DNA of 64,000 bases from Pycnococcus provasolii (lineage: Eukaryota; Chlorophyta; Pseudoscourfieldiophyceae; Pseudoscourfieldiales): NCBI GenBank assembly GCA_049487715.1, contig CP150559.1, positions 558,001 to 622,000 on the forward strand. The letters are read 5' to 3'. The notes under the pieces were generated by a model. It did not search any database and was not told the origin of the DNA. It worked only from the letters and a program-made list of their open reading frames with translations. Below, piece by piece: positions 1 to 10,454 of this stretch (its first letter is position 1; every line of letters begins with the position of its first letter). Made by a program: the position numbers and the translations under genes.

Positions 1-2098
1 GAGTACCACCGGCAGATTTGGGTAGGGGCATGTAGAGCAGGCTTGGCGAAAGCGCGTGCATGCCATCAATCACCTCGGCGTCGACGTGCGCACTCTGCAC
101 GAAGTGGTATCCGTTGTCCCTCGACAGGGCAATCGACAGGCGAACCGTGCAGCGGTGGCAAAGAGAGCCGCCGGCGGACTCCCCGAGGCCACCAATCTTG
201 CCCCCACGCTCGCGCTGTGCCGCATCCGACCTGAAGGCACGCTGGTTGTTGAACGCCAGAACGATGAGGCTGCGCTCGGCCACCGATCCGCGGTCCACCA
301 TGCCGCTCTCCGCAATGCTCATAGCGCGGGATTTTTCCGCGCCGTCGTCTTTCAGCGGGATGCGCCAGAGATCCACGGAGCTTACCGGATTGCAGATCCC
401 GAGCGGCTTGAGCCCTGCCCACGTGCGCCCGAGATCGTGGCTCTGCGATCGGAACAGGCAACCAAGGCTGCTGCTGACCACCATCATCAGGCGGCCGTGG
501 TTCACCATGCGCCGAACAGCTCTTACCTGTGGCATTTCGATGATCGCGGGTGCCATGACCCGAAAGCGTGGATCTGCCACGAACCCGCGTTCCTCCCACG
601 TTCGCCCGCGGTCGGTGCTCACGAGCGTCGCGGCATGGCTGAGCCTGTAGCTCGAGGCTGTGCGATTCACGCACGTGCGATGGTAGACACCGGCGCGAGC
701 CGTCCACTCGGCCCACACGGGTAGGACCCACTCGCCACCCTTGGCCATTACGATCGGCCGTCCGCTCAGCTGCATGGGCGGCGCATTATCCTTCTGCGCG
801 AGGAGAATGGATGGGCTGCTCCACTTGCACATCTGAGAGAGCGACTCACCCGTCCCACGGCACGGCCAGTTTGTCGCAACCATTCGCACGTCGCCTCCAG
901 GCTCCCACTCGTCATCCACCTCGTCTGCCAGCGACGACGAATCTTCGTCGTCTTCGTCATTCAGGAGCGGCGCGTCGCCAAGACCTTCGCCGTCACCGTC
1001 CCTCTGCGCGTCAAGGCTATCTTCGTTGTCGTTCTCCTGATTGTTGTTCTGCGCACGTGCCATGTGCATCAGCGTCGACGAGAAGAGCTGGCCACGTCGC
1101 AGGCACACGAGGCTTTCGGTGTAGAAGACGACCAGCCGCTTCGCGTGTTCGTCGTACAGCAGCTTGGGCGTCCATGCCGCACCCGTGCTGTGCGAGCTCA
1201 GACGTTCGGGCGGAGACCAGCTGCGCCCAAACGTGGTGCTGAAACTCAGGTACACAGCCTGCGACTTTCGACCGACGACGTACGCGTTGGCGGGAAGGAA
1301 CTTTGCCGCTTTCTCCGAGACGGTGGTGGCTGTGAAGGCGGCGACGAGAACGACGCCTCGCTCAGCTGACGACAGCGGCAGTGCGACAACGTGCGGTTCG
1401 GAGAGAAAACGGAACGTGTGGTTGCTTCGGCCGGGAAATTCGAGCGGTGTCATGGATGCGATTTGCGGTTCGTGGATATTCCCGTCGTCCATGAGTGTTT
1501 GTCCTGCGACGAGTTCGCGGCATCCCTGCTGAAACACGAGCGCTGGCTTTGACTTTTTCACGATGGACGAGATTTTGCGGAGGAGTGCTGTTTTTGGCAG
1601 TTGATGTTTCGAGGAAGAGTCAAGGTCGTCAGCGTCGGCGGACCACGGCGTGGCGTACGCGTCGTCTGGATCGTCGTCTTCTGAGGAGGATGAGGATGAG
1701 GATGATGATGGCGGGTTGTTCTCCCCTGTGGGTTCCTCGTAGCTTTCGTCGAGCGGAATAAGAGAGGCGTCTTCGACTTCGTGGCTTGAGGAGTCATGTA
1801 AGCCTGGAGCACCTGTGAGCGCGAGTCTGTAGACTGCAACGAGAAGAAGGAGGGTGAAGAAGAAGGCGGCAAAAACGAACTTCGGAGATCTTCTTAAGGG
1901 CTCAAAGGCATAACCTTTGAGCCAGAGGAAACTTAAGACGTTAAGACTTCTTTTTTGGTGTTTTTTATCCTTCGGCGTGTACGAGTGGTGCGAGACCAGC
2001 AAGCCTGGGCCGCCGCCACCACTATTGCCAGCACCACCACCACCAGCAGCCTGTGCAGGCCGGCCGCGAGTCTGCGACATCATACTCGCCAGGGGCAT
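1..2098 (-). CDS. Sialidase-like (BNR/Asp-box) type II membrane protein, partial
   Basis: An open frame runs from an ATG at 2098 down to the left edge, so the C-terminus is missing. The first ~70 residues are Gly/Ser-rich and basic. A hydrophobic helix follows (about residues 72-92, rich in F, L, V), then an acidic Ser-rich linker, then a beta-propeller-like region. I read Asp-box motifs STDRGRTW (596-619) and SHDLGRTW (about 430-453), a weaker SFSTTFGRSW copy near 1250, and SRDNGYHF near 112. The segment LSGRPIVMAKGGEWVLPV and a later WRIP motif also resemble sialidase and BNR-repeat proteins. I infer a Golgi or secretory-pathway enzyme or lectin with a lumenal propeller. Catalysis on sialic acid is not shown; related folds act on other sugars. 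A downstream start at MMSQ (2083) is possible. Antisense frames in this stretch look like shadows. Confidence 0.68.
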   Translation of the reverse strand, partial: MPLASMMSQTRGRPAQAAGGGGAGNSGGGGPGLLVSHHSYTPKDKKHQKRSLNVLSFLWLKGYAFEPLRRSPKFVFAAFFFTLLLLVAVYRLALTGAPGLHDSSSHEVEDASLIPLDESYEEPTGENNPPSSSSSSSSSEDDDPDDAYATPWSADADDLDSSSKHQLPKTALLRKISSIVKKSKPALVFQQGCRELVAGQTLMDDGNIHEPQIASMTPLEFPGRSNHTFRFLSEPHVVALPLSSAERGVVLVAAFTATTVSEKAAKFLPANAYVVGRKSQAVYLSFSTTFGRSWSPPERLSSHSTGAAWTPKLLYDEHAKRLVVFYTESLVCLRRGQLFSSTLMHMARAQNNNQENDNEDSLDAQRDGDGEGLGDAPLLNDEDDEDSSSLADEVDDEWEPGGDVRMVATNWPCRGTGESLSQMCKWSSPSILLAQKDNAPPMQLSGRPIVMAKGGEWVLPVWAEWTARAGVYHRTCVNRTASSYRLSHAATLVSTDRGRTWEERGFVADPRFRVMAPAIIEMPQVRAVRRMVNHGRLMMVVSSSLGCLFRSQSHDLGRTWAGLKPLGICNPVSSVDLWRIPLKDDGAEKSRAMSIAESGMVDRGSVAERSLIVLAFNNQRAFRSDAAQRERGGKIGGLGESAGGSLCHRCTVRLSIALSRDNGYHFVQSAHVDAEVIDGMHALSPSLLYMPLPKSAGGT

Positions 2099-2190
2099 GT
2101 TTCAACGCTGCCCCTCGTGCGTCGTGCGTGTTTGCGTGTTGGCCGCGGCAAACGAAAGGGAGTGTGCTGGAACAACAAATCCCCAGCCCG

Positions 2191-2228
2191 AACCCTAACC
2201 CTAACCCTAACCCTAACCCTAATCCTAA
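2191..2228. repeat. Interstitial telomere-like repeat (CCCTAA)n
   Basis: About six uninterrupted CCCTAA units (TTAGGG on the other strand), the last ones slightly degenerate. It lies about 100 bp upstream of the sialidase-like start and 165 bp past the psbO stop. It is one of several such tracts in the window. Confidence 0.9.
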
Positions 2229-2392
2229 AGTGGTGATTCATTCATGTTCGGTCATCATGTTACTCCCTTTTTTTTCATCTTTTTTCGACCCCCGTAGTCT
2301 GTGTTCCACTCCACGACGACATGCATGTATGTGACGACAAATTGAAGCAAGCTTTAAGCTATGGCCCAGCAAGAACTCCCTTAAGGGACCAC

Positions 2393-3299
2393 TTACTTCT
2401 TCAGCTGGCCGTACCACAGGCCCGTGACCTTCACATCCTTCGGCGCCTTGGAGCCGAGGTCCGTGTCCGAGGGCTGGATGGACTCGAACACTCCAGCAAT
2501 CTCGCCCGTGGAGTTGTTCGCCTTGGCCACCGAGAACACGATCGATCCCTTCAGCGCGGTCGTGTCCTTCGTGTTCTCCTTCGCGAGCTCATCCGCGTCA
2601 GCGGCAGCCGGCAGGGCCACGGCGTTATCGTATCCGGTCGAGCCACCTCGTCCCTTGGGGTCGAGGAACGACGAGCCACGGTACGACGGCACCGTGAAGT
2701 CTCCGCCGAACTGGCTGGTGTCGCCCTTCGCCACCAACTCCTTGATGGTGAACAGGAACGGCACGCGCTCTCCTCCGGGCATCTGCACGGTGGTGGCGGC
2801 GTAGTCGATGCCATCCTTCTCCGTGAACGTGACGGAGGTTCCGGACAGGTCGAAGTCGCCCGAGATCTGGTCGAGCGTGTACGTGAGGCGCGTCATGAGC
2901 TTCGTCTTCACGAACTCCTCCGTGCCGTTTGCATTCTCCTCCTTCACCGTGAAGGACGTGGGCTCAAGGCACAGGTTCTCGAGCGTGTACTTTCCGCCGG
3001 GGAGGTTGATCTTGTTGTCACCTCCCTCGATCACCGAGCACGTGTTGGCAATGCCGGTACCCTTCACCTGCATGTACGTGAGGCGGTTGAGCTCGTCGAA
3101 CGTGAGCGCGTTCGCCGATCCGGCGATGAGCGCGGCGGCGGCGGCACCAGCGGCGGCACCCTTCGCGACCTGCTGCACCTTGTTCATGTTGGCGCGGCAC
3201 ACCACCTGGCGGGGGCTGTTGAGAAGGAAAAGGAAAAGGAACAGGAAAGGGGGGGGGGGTATGTGGTTTTGTGAGTGAGCTATGTGTTTTCCTCTTTGG

Positions 3300-3339
<40 letters not shown>

Positions 3340-3752
3340 CTTCGTGTGTGTAGCTCTCAAGCCTGATGACCCGTGCGAAAACAAAAAAAGGAGAAAAAAA
3401 AGAGATTGCTCATCACGCCGCATGCTTGCTTCTTATTCTCAAAAGCAAAGTAAGGCGACTTCAAGTTTTTTTTTTCTTGTCGACAGCGCAGCATCGAAGC
3501 CTCCTTCTTTCAAGCATCACAGACTTAGAGTACACCAACTCAAACACAAGCCTCCTCCTCTGCAAAAGTAAACTACAAAAAAATCACACTCAACACCAGA
3601 CCAACCCGCACCCCCACCACTACCCCCACCACTACCCCCACCCCCACTCCCACCGACCACATAACTCCATCCCAAAACCACAAAAGCATGAATCACAAAA
3701 ACACATACCGTACAGAGGCGCGCGCAGACTTGACGTTGATCATGGCGGGCAT
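2393..3752 (-). CDS. psbO: PsbO, oxygen-evolving enhancer protein 1 (two exons)
   Basis: Extrinsic 33-kDa manganese-stabilising protein of photosystem II in the thylakoid lumen. Exon 2 (2393-3215) encodes the hydrophobic lumen-targeting stretch ending SANA and the mature start [18 protein letters not shown], followed by the full mature domain ending [10 protein letters not shown]. Exon 2 has no plausible ATG of its own. Exon 1 (3709-3752) supplies [14 protein letters not shown] plus two bases. The intron 3216-3708 has GTATGT and CAG ends, and the split arginine codon joins in phase to PRQVVCRA, a typical plastid transit cleavage site. The joined product is about 288 residues, normal for a PsbO precursor. 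The absence of an ER signal before the transit peptide argues for a primary plastid. The mature domain is certain; exon 1 is inference from splice consensus and phase. Confidence 0.93.
3216..3708 (-). other. psbO intron with simple repeats
   Basis: Inferred intron of 493 bp with GTATGT donor and CAG acceptor on the minus strand. It holds a TTG/CAA trinucleotide run (3299-3339), a G run near 3250, and a C-rich tract of repeated CCACC and ACCCCC blocks (3608-3657) that reads as G-rich in the transcript. Confidence 0.75.
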
Positions 3753-4741
3753 GGTTACTAGAAGAATACAGGGTGACGCCGACGGAGAAGGGGGGGAGCT
3801 GCCCTGCCGACGGGAAGGGAAGGGCAGGGGAACCCAACCCGGGCTGCCGGGGGAGGAACAGGGAGCTATCGTGTGAGGATATCGTTCACAAAATCGGAGT
3901 CCTATCTTCTAAGATTCTGGCTCTGGGCTGCTGCCGGGGGGGGGATCCCCCTGCCCCCTGGTGGGGTGGGGTTTCGGTGGGTCCCTTCCTCTTCTCAACG
4001 TTCCAAACGATCCCTACTGTAAGAAGTACCTGAGAACTCCCCCCGGGCCCCGCCTGCCCGCGGTAGTCTACCTTATGCGCGAGATATTCCCTCTCGAAGC
4101 CTGTTCCTGAGTCCTGACTGAGGGAGGCTCTGGCAAAGAAAACCCCGACTAAAAACTTGGAGGGCTATGGCCCCTACCTTAAGTACGAGAAACCCTGTAG
4201 GGTAGAAGAACGAGTCCTAAGTTTAGTCCTAGAAAAAGAACCAGCCTCGGGGAAGAAAAGAAAGAAGCAAAGAAAATAGTCTAAGAAACTTGGTCTTGGT
4301 GGTGGTTGCGCTGGTTCTTCCTCTTCCTCAGCTTTTCTCAGCTTTTCTCGGTTATTAGGCCTTCTCTCACAGGTTAGTTAGGGTTAGCATGCTTGTTTTT
4401 GGTTTGGAAACCCGAATCGTAGTGGGTCCCCATAGAAAAGTCTTAGAAAAGTAGTTCGGGGTTTCCTCCTAGGGGTTTCCTCCAAGGTTTCCTTCCCGAT
4501 TTCCAGAAGGTACGCACGTGCGCTCATGAGGAAAAGGTTTCGGTTCTTCGCACTCCTACTACCCGTACAGTATCTGCTGCCCCGTTCTTCTTCTTATTAC
4601 ATACGTGTCACTCCCCTTGTGTCTCCCGGGCGACTGTTCCATTATTAAAAACTCGTCACAAGTTTCAGCTGCTTTCATCTCAACTCGCAAGCTTACCACG
4701 ATAGTTTGCAAGCAAGATACTCACTCCTTGCACGTTAACAC
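3753..4741. other. Intergenic region without recognised gene
   Basis: Divergent spacer between psbO (minus) and the secreted protein at 4742 (plus). I see short G or C runs, a single telomere-like GTTAGGGTTAG near 4377, and no reading frame that looks coding. Confidence 0.6.
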
Positions 4742-5326
4742 ATGGCGCTCTGGTCACAAGCTCTCCTCGCCATCTTCGTTAGCTGTGCGCTAGGTGGCCT
4801 GGCCTCGGCCTTCCCCGTCGTGAAACTCCCTTCTTTGCGAGGTGCGGGCACCGTCGTGTCGTACGATTCCAAAGATGCTGTGCAAGTGCAAGACGGCATG
4901 AAGGCGCCGTGCAAGTTCGAGGAGATGCAGGGAAGCGTATACCACTACTGGAGCCCGGGAGCGTGCACCGTAGGAGAGCCGGGTGAGCCGGGGGCGGACA
5001 TGGCGTCGTTCAGCGCGACGTTTCGAAGCGTCAACAACGACGCGTACACCGTGCACACGGCGTGGTGCGCTTACCCGAACCTAACGCCCGACGACTTTGA
5101 CGAGCACTGCGTGTTCCGAAGCAGCGACTACTTCGTCGGGAACCTCGACTACGAGGTGGACAGCGCGTCGCTGAACGACAAGTACAAGCAGAACGTCGCG
5201 TACTTCATTTTCCAGTGCAAGAACTACGTGAGTACCTGTCAAATCAAGGTTCTGACGGCTCACATTGCGGGTGCGAAGCCGCCGCCACCGCACGACGAGG
5301 AGGAGAAGGCTGCGCCATCAACTTAG
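4742..5326 (+). CDS. Small secreted protein of unknown family
   Basis: A 194-residue protein opening with a clear signal peptide, MALWSQALLAIFVSCALGG, with cleavage likely after LASA (residue 23). The mature part has six cysteines in small contexts (APCKF, GACTV, AWCAY, EHCVF, FQCKN, STCQI), which would suit three disulfides, and ends in a Pro/Glu-rich tail. I do not recognise the family. Likely exported or lumenal. The gene is plus strand, and the divergent psbO is its upstream neighbour. The signal peptide and compositional contrast with other frames make it a convincing gene. Confidence 0.72.
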   Translation: MALWSQALLAIFVSCALGGLASAFPVVKLPSLRGAGTVVSYDSKDAVQVQDGMKAPCKFEEMQGSVYHYWSPGACTVGEPGEPGADMASFSATFRSVNNDAYTVHTAWCAYPNLTPDDFDEHCVFRSSDYFVGNLDYEVDSASLNDKYKQNVAYFIFQCKNYVSTCQIKVLTAHIAGAKPPPPHDEEEKAAPST

Positions 5327-6173
5327 TAACTTAACTTGCTCTTTATTTAAGGTGGCGTTATTACTGTATTTTCATCACGAGTTACGCACAGAAACCCGAA
5401 ACCTCCGATAGTTCCTAAAAGGTACAGTACCCAAAAACGTCGATAAGCGCAGTAGCAGTGTACCGCATGACATCAAGGGGAGGCGAGCTTTTTGTAGTTC
5501 TACCAAGCACTGCAAGCCCACAAAGCACAAGCAGGGCACTGAGCAGTTCTTGCGGCCGAAAGCTGTTCCCGTCTTACATATGTATATCGATCCCGTCCTG
5601 GCCTCCTTGCCTGATGATGGCAAGTGCAAGTCGATGCCAGGCACCAGGCAAGGTTTGCTTCCTTCCCCACGTGGAGGACGATTCGTGCGCGACAGTTACA
5701 GTAGGTTGGTACTCGCTCGAAGTCGCTGTACTGTACACATAAATACCACCCAATATATTACCGTACGGGCTACGGGTAGAGGCAACACAACGGCAACCCA
5801 CAACGCAGGCACCACAATCCACCGGCACCACAACACACCGGCACCACAATAACCACATACGGCACCACAAACACGGGCACACGCACACACACACACAACA
5901 GGGTGGTAATAATAGTCTATGCAAGTACCCTTACATATGTAGATTTTGCAACACGGAATATCTGTCAGAGAGTGTGCTGTAGCACTCACGCACAGCGTCT
6001 AAGGTGCTGCTGTTCGCCACTTCGCCTTGTCTTCCTCAGAGGCCGTCTGAGCGCGTCAGTCCCTCGCTCCCCATTACTCCACCCGTGGACCCGTCGCATT
6101 ATCTCTCCCACATCCCACATCCAACATCCGTTCCAGCGTCCATTAACATCTTTCCTCTCCCTCACTCCATTCC
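5327..6173. other. Intergenic region without recognised gene
   Basis: About 850 bp between two plus-strand genes. It includes a stretch rich in CACCACAA and CACA dinucleotide runs (5770-5900). No coding signal or RNA gene was seen. Promoter and 5' UTR of the CCT gene must lie here. Confidence 0.55.
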
Positions 6174-7292
6174 ATGTCCTTCCCAAAACCTCCTGGGGAT
6201 GTCTCCGCCTCCTTACACCACGGCTCCTCGCATGGCGCAAACTTGAATCAAACTTCAAACCTTGAGGGACAACATGTTCACTCCTCACATGCGGCCGCGA
6301 GTGGGCTTCTTCCCTCCTCACATCTCGCGTCGTACCCTATCCTAAACCACGCTCAGACGACGACGACGGCAACAACAACAACAGCAACACCAGCAACAGC
6401 AACAAATGCACCTCCCAAGAAAGATAGTATCCCAAAACATTTGGATCACGATCTCTTCACAGAACTTTTCGGCGCGCTGCCGACACAGCAGCAATTTCAA
6501 CAGCAGCAGCAGCAGCAGGCGGCGTTTCCAACACAACACACAGCGGCAGCATTTGCACCGTACAACACACCACCCACCTCGCACCACCTCTCAGGGTTCT
6601 GGCCGCCGACACACCCAGCAATACCTAAGCAAAACACAACACCAACACCAACTCCTGCACCTGCACCTGCACCTGCACCTGCACCTGCACCTGCACCTGC
6701 AACGCCCGTTGTTGACACCTTCAACAACATGCTAGCCTCGGAAGAAGCAAGGTTTCTATCAGGCATGGGGATTATGCGTAACGCCGTCAGCTTCGTCGAC
6801 CTCAACAACGCTGCTGCTGCTGCGAGCCTAGCCTTCTTATCACCACCCAACGCCGCCAACAACAACAACAACAACAACAACAACAGCAGCAGCAACCACC
6901 TGGGCAACCACCTAAACAAGAAAACTACTACATCACTGCGCCGCATACAGAGCACAGGCGACATCCCTTCGTCTGAGCTGCCAACACCGTACACACAAGA
7001 GGAACGGTGGCAGCGAGTCTTAAAGTATCGTGAGAAGCGAAACTTGCGCAACTACAATCGTGGCATCAAGTACGCATGCCGAAAGACCCTCGCGGACTCT
7101 CGTGTGCGCGTGCGAGGCCGTTTCGCGAAGCGGGAGATCATTGCCGCGGAGGCTGCCGACGTCGCAAACGCAACCGCCGAGGCAACCGCAGGAGAAGGCG
7201 CAGCAACAAACCACCACGCCGTCGCCGCACCTGGAGGAGAGGAGGAGGAGGAGGGCGAAGTGCAGCACGAAATGCCGAACCTTCAATTCTAA
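6174..7292 (+). CDS. CCT-domain protein (CONSTANS/TOC1-type motif)
   Basis: A 372-residue protein, mostly low complexity: runs of Q, N, T and an alternating Pro-Ala tract around residues 160-175. Near the C-terminus is a CCT motif at about residues 277-320, containing RVLKYREKRNLRNYNRGIKY and ending VRGRFAKR. The pattern of basic and aromatic residues matches the CCT module of CONSTANS-like, TOC1/PRR and other plant regulators. In plants CCT mediates nuclear targeting and NF-Y or DNA contacts. No B-box, GATA finger or receiver domain is visible, so it is a CCT-only protein (CMF-like). A start at MSFPKPPG is reasonable; the Met is the first in frame. Likely a nuclear transcriptional regulator, perhaps light or clock related, by family inference only. 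Confidence 0.85.
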   Translation: MSFPKPPGDVSASLHHGSSHGANLNQTSNLEGQHVHSSHAAASGLLPSSHLASYPILNHAQTTTTATTTTATPATATNAPPKKDSIPKHLDHDLFTELFGALPTQQQFQQQQQQQAAFPTQHTAAAFAPYNTPPTSHHLSGFWPPTHPAIPKQNTTPTPTPAPAPAPAPAPAPAPATPVVDTFNNMLASEEARFLSGMGIMRNAVSFVDLNNAAAAASLAFLSPPNAANNNNNNNNNSSSNHLGNHLNKKTTTSLRRIQSTGDIPSSELPTPYTQEERWQRVLKYREKRNLRNYNRGIKYACRKTLADSRVRVRGRFAKREIIAAEAADVANATAEATAGEGAATNHHAVAAPGGEEEEEGEVQHEMPNLQF

Positions 7293-7320
7293 GTAACGGA
7301 CTTTTTGTGACATCTTCATT

Positions 7321-9255
7321 TTAACCGAAGCTCGCGACGCGAAGCGCCAGCAGCGTGTGCTGCACCTTGGCCACAAGCTGCGGGCTCGTCGTCTCCACCT
7401 CCTCTAACGTCTCCTCGCGTCTCGTCTGTCCCTTGAAGCAGATCACGGGATTCGCGTGCACCTGTGTCACAAGGCACTCCTCGTCGGGTCTCTTGCCGTA
7501 CGAGTCCCTGCGCTCCTTGTACTGCCTGTTTAGGGTGTTCTTCAGCAACTGGCCACCCTTGGCATACCTCACGTACGTCTGAACCGTCTGCCGATCTTCC
7601 GCGCCAGTCTTCTCCTTCGTGAACACCTTGTCGCACTCCGAACGCGCTGTTCGCCCAAAGTCGAAGATCTCGCTCACTCGTGCAAGGCACTCGTTGCGTG
7701 GCGCGGGGTATTGGTTGAACTTCGAGCTGGCGAGCAGGTAGTTCAGGCTGAGCAGGCCCAAGTCGAAGCAGAATGCCTCCTCGGCATCCAACTCCTTTGT
7801 CACGCAGCCTGCGAATGTCGCGTCCCTTTCCTCGGGAAGCAGGTAGATGCCAAGCTCGGACAGGTATCGCAGAAGCTCTCGCGGATTCTCAATCGGCTTG
7901 TCAAGCAGGTGCTTTAGCTCGTCGAGCTGAGGCTCCTTCAGCAGTACGTGATCCTCGTGGATTTCAATGACGAGCTCGCCCATCGGTAAGCCGCACAGCA
8001 GCCTGAGCTCCACCGCCATGAAGTCCGGGTCGAACCTCTTGATGACGGGACGCAGGAACCACCCTCGGTACGGGAAGAGCTGCGTTCTTGACTGGATGAG
8101 CGCCAGGCTCGTCAGCTTCGTCGTGAAGAAGCTGATCATGTTTGTGTCCTCGTCGTACTGCACCTCCGTGATGCCGCTCTGGCTCCACGCGCCCTTCTCG
8201 GCGTCCCACCAGCCAATTTTGGGGTTCTCCTTGTCCATGAGCGCGAGCGGCCTTCTCAGGGGGAAGGTGACGCCCATCGGCGGCGGGTCCGCGGGCGTCT
8301 CCTGGCCAGGGATGGGGATGGGGTACGGCAGGCGCTGGATCGCAAACGCGAGCGCGGTGAGCAGGCGCACGGTCCACCCGCGCGCCTTCTTAGGCCCGGG
8401 AGGCAGCGAGAGCAGGTCCACGCTGAACACGCCGCCGACGGCTCGCCACTCGTCAGCCTCACGTCCTTCGCCAACGGCGTCGTACTCGGTGTGCGTGAGC
8501 CGCAGCGCCACGCTCGCGAGCGCAAGGCTCTTCGGAAGCTCGATGTAGAAGTCGAGCTCGGGGAACTCTACAGCCTTGGTTCGCGGGTTCTTCGTGTAGT
8601 TGACCCAGATGGCACAGCGCACGTTGTCGCTGATGCTTGACACTTGGCACTCGCCCTTGTCGTTGGCGTACTCGTCGCTGTGCTGCAGGATGTGCGCAGT
8701 CACGCGGTCGAGGCGCGTCTGCGTGAGCTCGCGTAGCCGCCGCTGCTGCTCCAGCAGGAACGCCACCTTGGCTGTATCTCCCGCGAGCATCGCGTTGAGC
8801 ATTTGCTGGTACGCCTCCTCGACCACCTCCTCGTGCTCCTCGCATGCCGCCAGCACCGAGTCGAGGTCCACGTCTGCAGCCTCGAGCACGCGACTCACAA
8901 ATCCGCTGAGCTCCGCCTCGCTGGACGGGTTGGGCAGGTGCGAGCACTTCAGGTACCTCTCCCACGCCAGCTGCTCAAGTCTCGCTCGCTCGCTCGTCGC
9001 GAGAGACCCTTGGAACGTGGACGTCCATCCCGCGAGTTCCTCGCGTTCCTGGTCCAACCGCTCACCCTCTATGTGAAGGCGCTCAGCCTCCTGCTCCGCG
9101 CGTATGCGCTCCTGTTCCTCGCGCTCCTTTCTTTCGATCTCCTCGCGCTTGAGGCGCTCCTCCTCGAGTCGCGCCGCCTCCGCCTCAGCAGCGAGTCGCG
9201 CCGCTTCGGCCGCCGCCGCCTTCTTCGCCGCCTTTCCTCCGCCTTTCTTTCCCAT
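7321..9255 (-). CDS. DNAI7: Axonemal dynein intermediate chain 7 (CASC1/IC97-like)
   Basis: A 644-residue protein. It starts MGKKGGGKAAKK and continues as a long charged helix of Lys/Glu/Arg/Ala (to about residue 75), as in CASC1/IC97. Middle and C-terminal parts match the family by eye: a beta-rich domain around WVNYTKNPRTKAVEFPELDF, the segment IGWWDAEKGAWSQSGI, and FFTTKLTSLALIQSR. IC97 is a component of inner-arm dynein I1/f in motile cilia. Its presence implies the organism has, or recently had, motile flagella. It is convergent with the CCT gene (stop codons about 30 bp apart) and divergent from the secreted protein downstream on the map. Confidence 0.88.
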   Translation of the reverse strand: MGKKGGGKAAKKAAAAEAARLAAEAEAARLEEERLKREEIERKEREEQERIRAEQEAERLHIEGERLDQEREELAGWTSTFQGSLATSERARLEQLAWERYLKCSHLPNPSSEAELSGFVSRVLEAADVDLDSVLAACEEHEEVVEEAYQQMLNAMLAGDTAKVAFLLEQQRRLRELTQTRLDRVTAHILQHSDEYANDKGECQVSSISDNVRCAIWVNYTKNPRTKAVEFPELDFYIELPKSLALASVALRLTHTEYDAVGEGREADEWRAVGGVFSVDLLSLPPGPKKARGWTVRLLTALAFAIQRLPYPIPIPGQETPADPPPMGVTFPLRRPLALMDKENPKIGWWDAEKGAWSQSGITEVQYDEDTNMISFFTTKLTSLALIQSRTQLFPYRGWFLRPVIKRFDPDFMAVELRLLCGLPMGELVIEIHEDHVLLKEPQLDELKHLLDKPIENPRELLRYLSELGIYLLPEERDATFAGCVTKELDAEEAFCFDLGLLSLNYLLASSKFNQYPAPRNECLARVSEIFDFGRTARSECDKVFTKEKTGAEDRQTVQTYVRYAKGGQLLKNTLNRQYKERRDSYGKRPDEECLVTQVHANPVICFKGQTRREETLEEVETTSPQLVAKVQHTLLALRVASFG

Positions 9256-10340
9256 GAAGTCTTAACACCACTCAACCTACGATAGCTAACACCTTAAGGT
9301 GAACCTGTGCTGACACGCACGACGTTTCCCGACGGAACTGCACCGGAACCCTTTCCCCGAGGCCGCTCCCAAGGCCCCACAGGGAGTGTTTCTTCAACCC
9401 TAACCTGATTTCACTCACTCAGACACGCACGTCACTCGAGCATGCATGGGACTGAACGTTCTTCAACCCTGTTCCGCCTGTTTTCTCCTTTTCTTGGCAA
9501 GGCTCTTTTCTTCGCGACCAATCTTGCGAGACTACCGGGTACACTTGTTAAAGTTACTAGTACTGTACTGTACAGTAGCACGGTAGCACTCCTTCCAAGT
9601 TCCAACCAAGTGCTTCGGCAGTTCGGCGCTCCAATTCCTGTACGAGTTAATTGCAAGTGTGCTTCTACGATAGTGAGACTGGCCTTGACCTGACTAGTCT
9701 ACCAATGATAGTCTAGGGAAGGAAGGCGCTACCTTACAGTATGCTTGCGTTTTCTCACGAGGACTCACGGGGAGCGACCATTAGCGGGTTATATGCGGCA
9801 CTATCGTAAACCTTTACGAGACCCCTTTTTTTTTAAGTTACTCGGCACACCTACTTACTCGGCACTCGCTTGCAAGCATCCCTCTCTGCATCCCACGGCC
9901 GAGGCTCGGGTCCACTCGGGATGGGATCCCACCGCCACCGGTGACTGGCCACGGAGGAAACCCGTTCCGTGCACGACCACTAGTCACTCGACCTCTACTG
10001 TACCACTCCAACACAGTGCTTGTGCCTTGTGGTTGTGCTCCCAATGACCTTTTCAGAGTTGACCGGTCACCTGCCTGTGCCTGTCCCATGGTACTACCGA
10101 AGTACAAGACCTCCCTATCGTAGACTACTCGTAGTCCTAAGGCTCTCTTAAGGGGATACACGCTAGAATGCAAGCTCATACGCCCCTTCTCTCTGGGTCT
10201 CTGCGACCATTGATTGGGTGGTTTTTTCAAACCCACATGTTCGGGGTTTCCGTTCCCGCGAGCTCCAGTACCTCTTCCTTCATTGATACACTTCACTGAT
10301 TGCCGTTGACATTTGTCGCTCTCCTCTCGCTCGCAAGCCT
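9256..10340. other. Divergent intergenic region
   Basis: Shared upstream DNA of DNAI7 (minus) and the cysteine-rich secreted protein (plus). Scattered short palindromic bits such as GTACTGTACTGTACAGTA near 9560-9576. No coding frame stands out. Confidence 0.5.
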
Positions 10341-10347
10341 TATATAA
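10341..10347 (+). promoter_or_regulatory. TATA box for the gene starting at 10455
   Basis: TATATAA sits 108 bp before the ATG at 10455. Transcription from it would start near 10370, after the upstream in-frame ATG at 10359. That ATG would be excluded, which favours the signal-peptide start. Confidence 0.55.
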
Positions 10348-10454
10348 CGATAGCTGCGTTGACGTGTGTCAATAGGAGCACAACCTTACGTCGGCCGTGC
10401 GGGTGTTTGTGTTGTGTCTGTTTGCCTGCTTTATACTGCGTTAGCCAACACGGT

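Noticed and set aside
1-731. Plus- and minus-strand frames of ~200 codons at the left end
   Set aside because: A third frame with Asp-box motifs is open across the whole region and explains it.
2321-3274. 317-codon plus-strand frame over psbO
   Set aside because: Exact antisense of a well-supported PsbO coding exon; composition (His/Arg/Leu) is typical of a shadow frame.
3709-3752. Secondary-plastid bipartite (ER plus transit) signal on PsbO
   Set aside because: The reconstructed start is short, basic and Ser/Arg-rich with no hydrophobic ER signal before the transit cleavage site.
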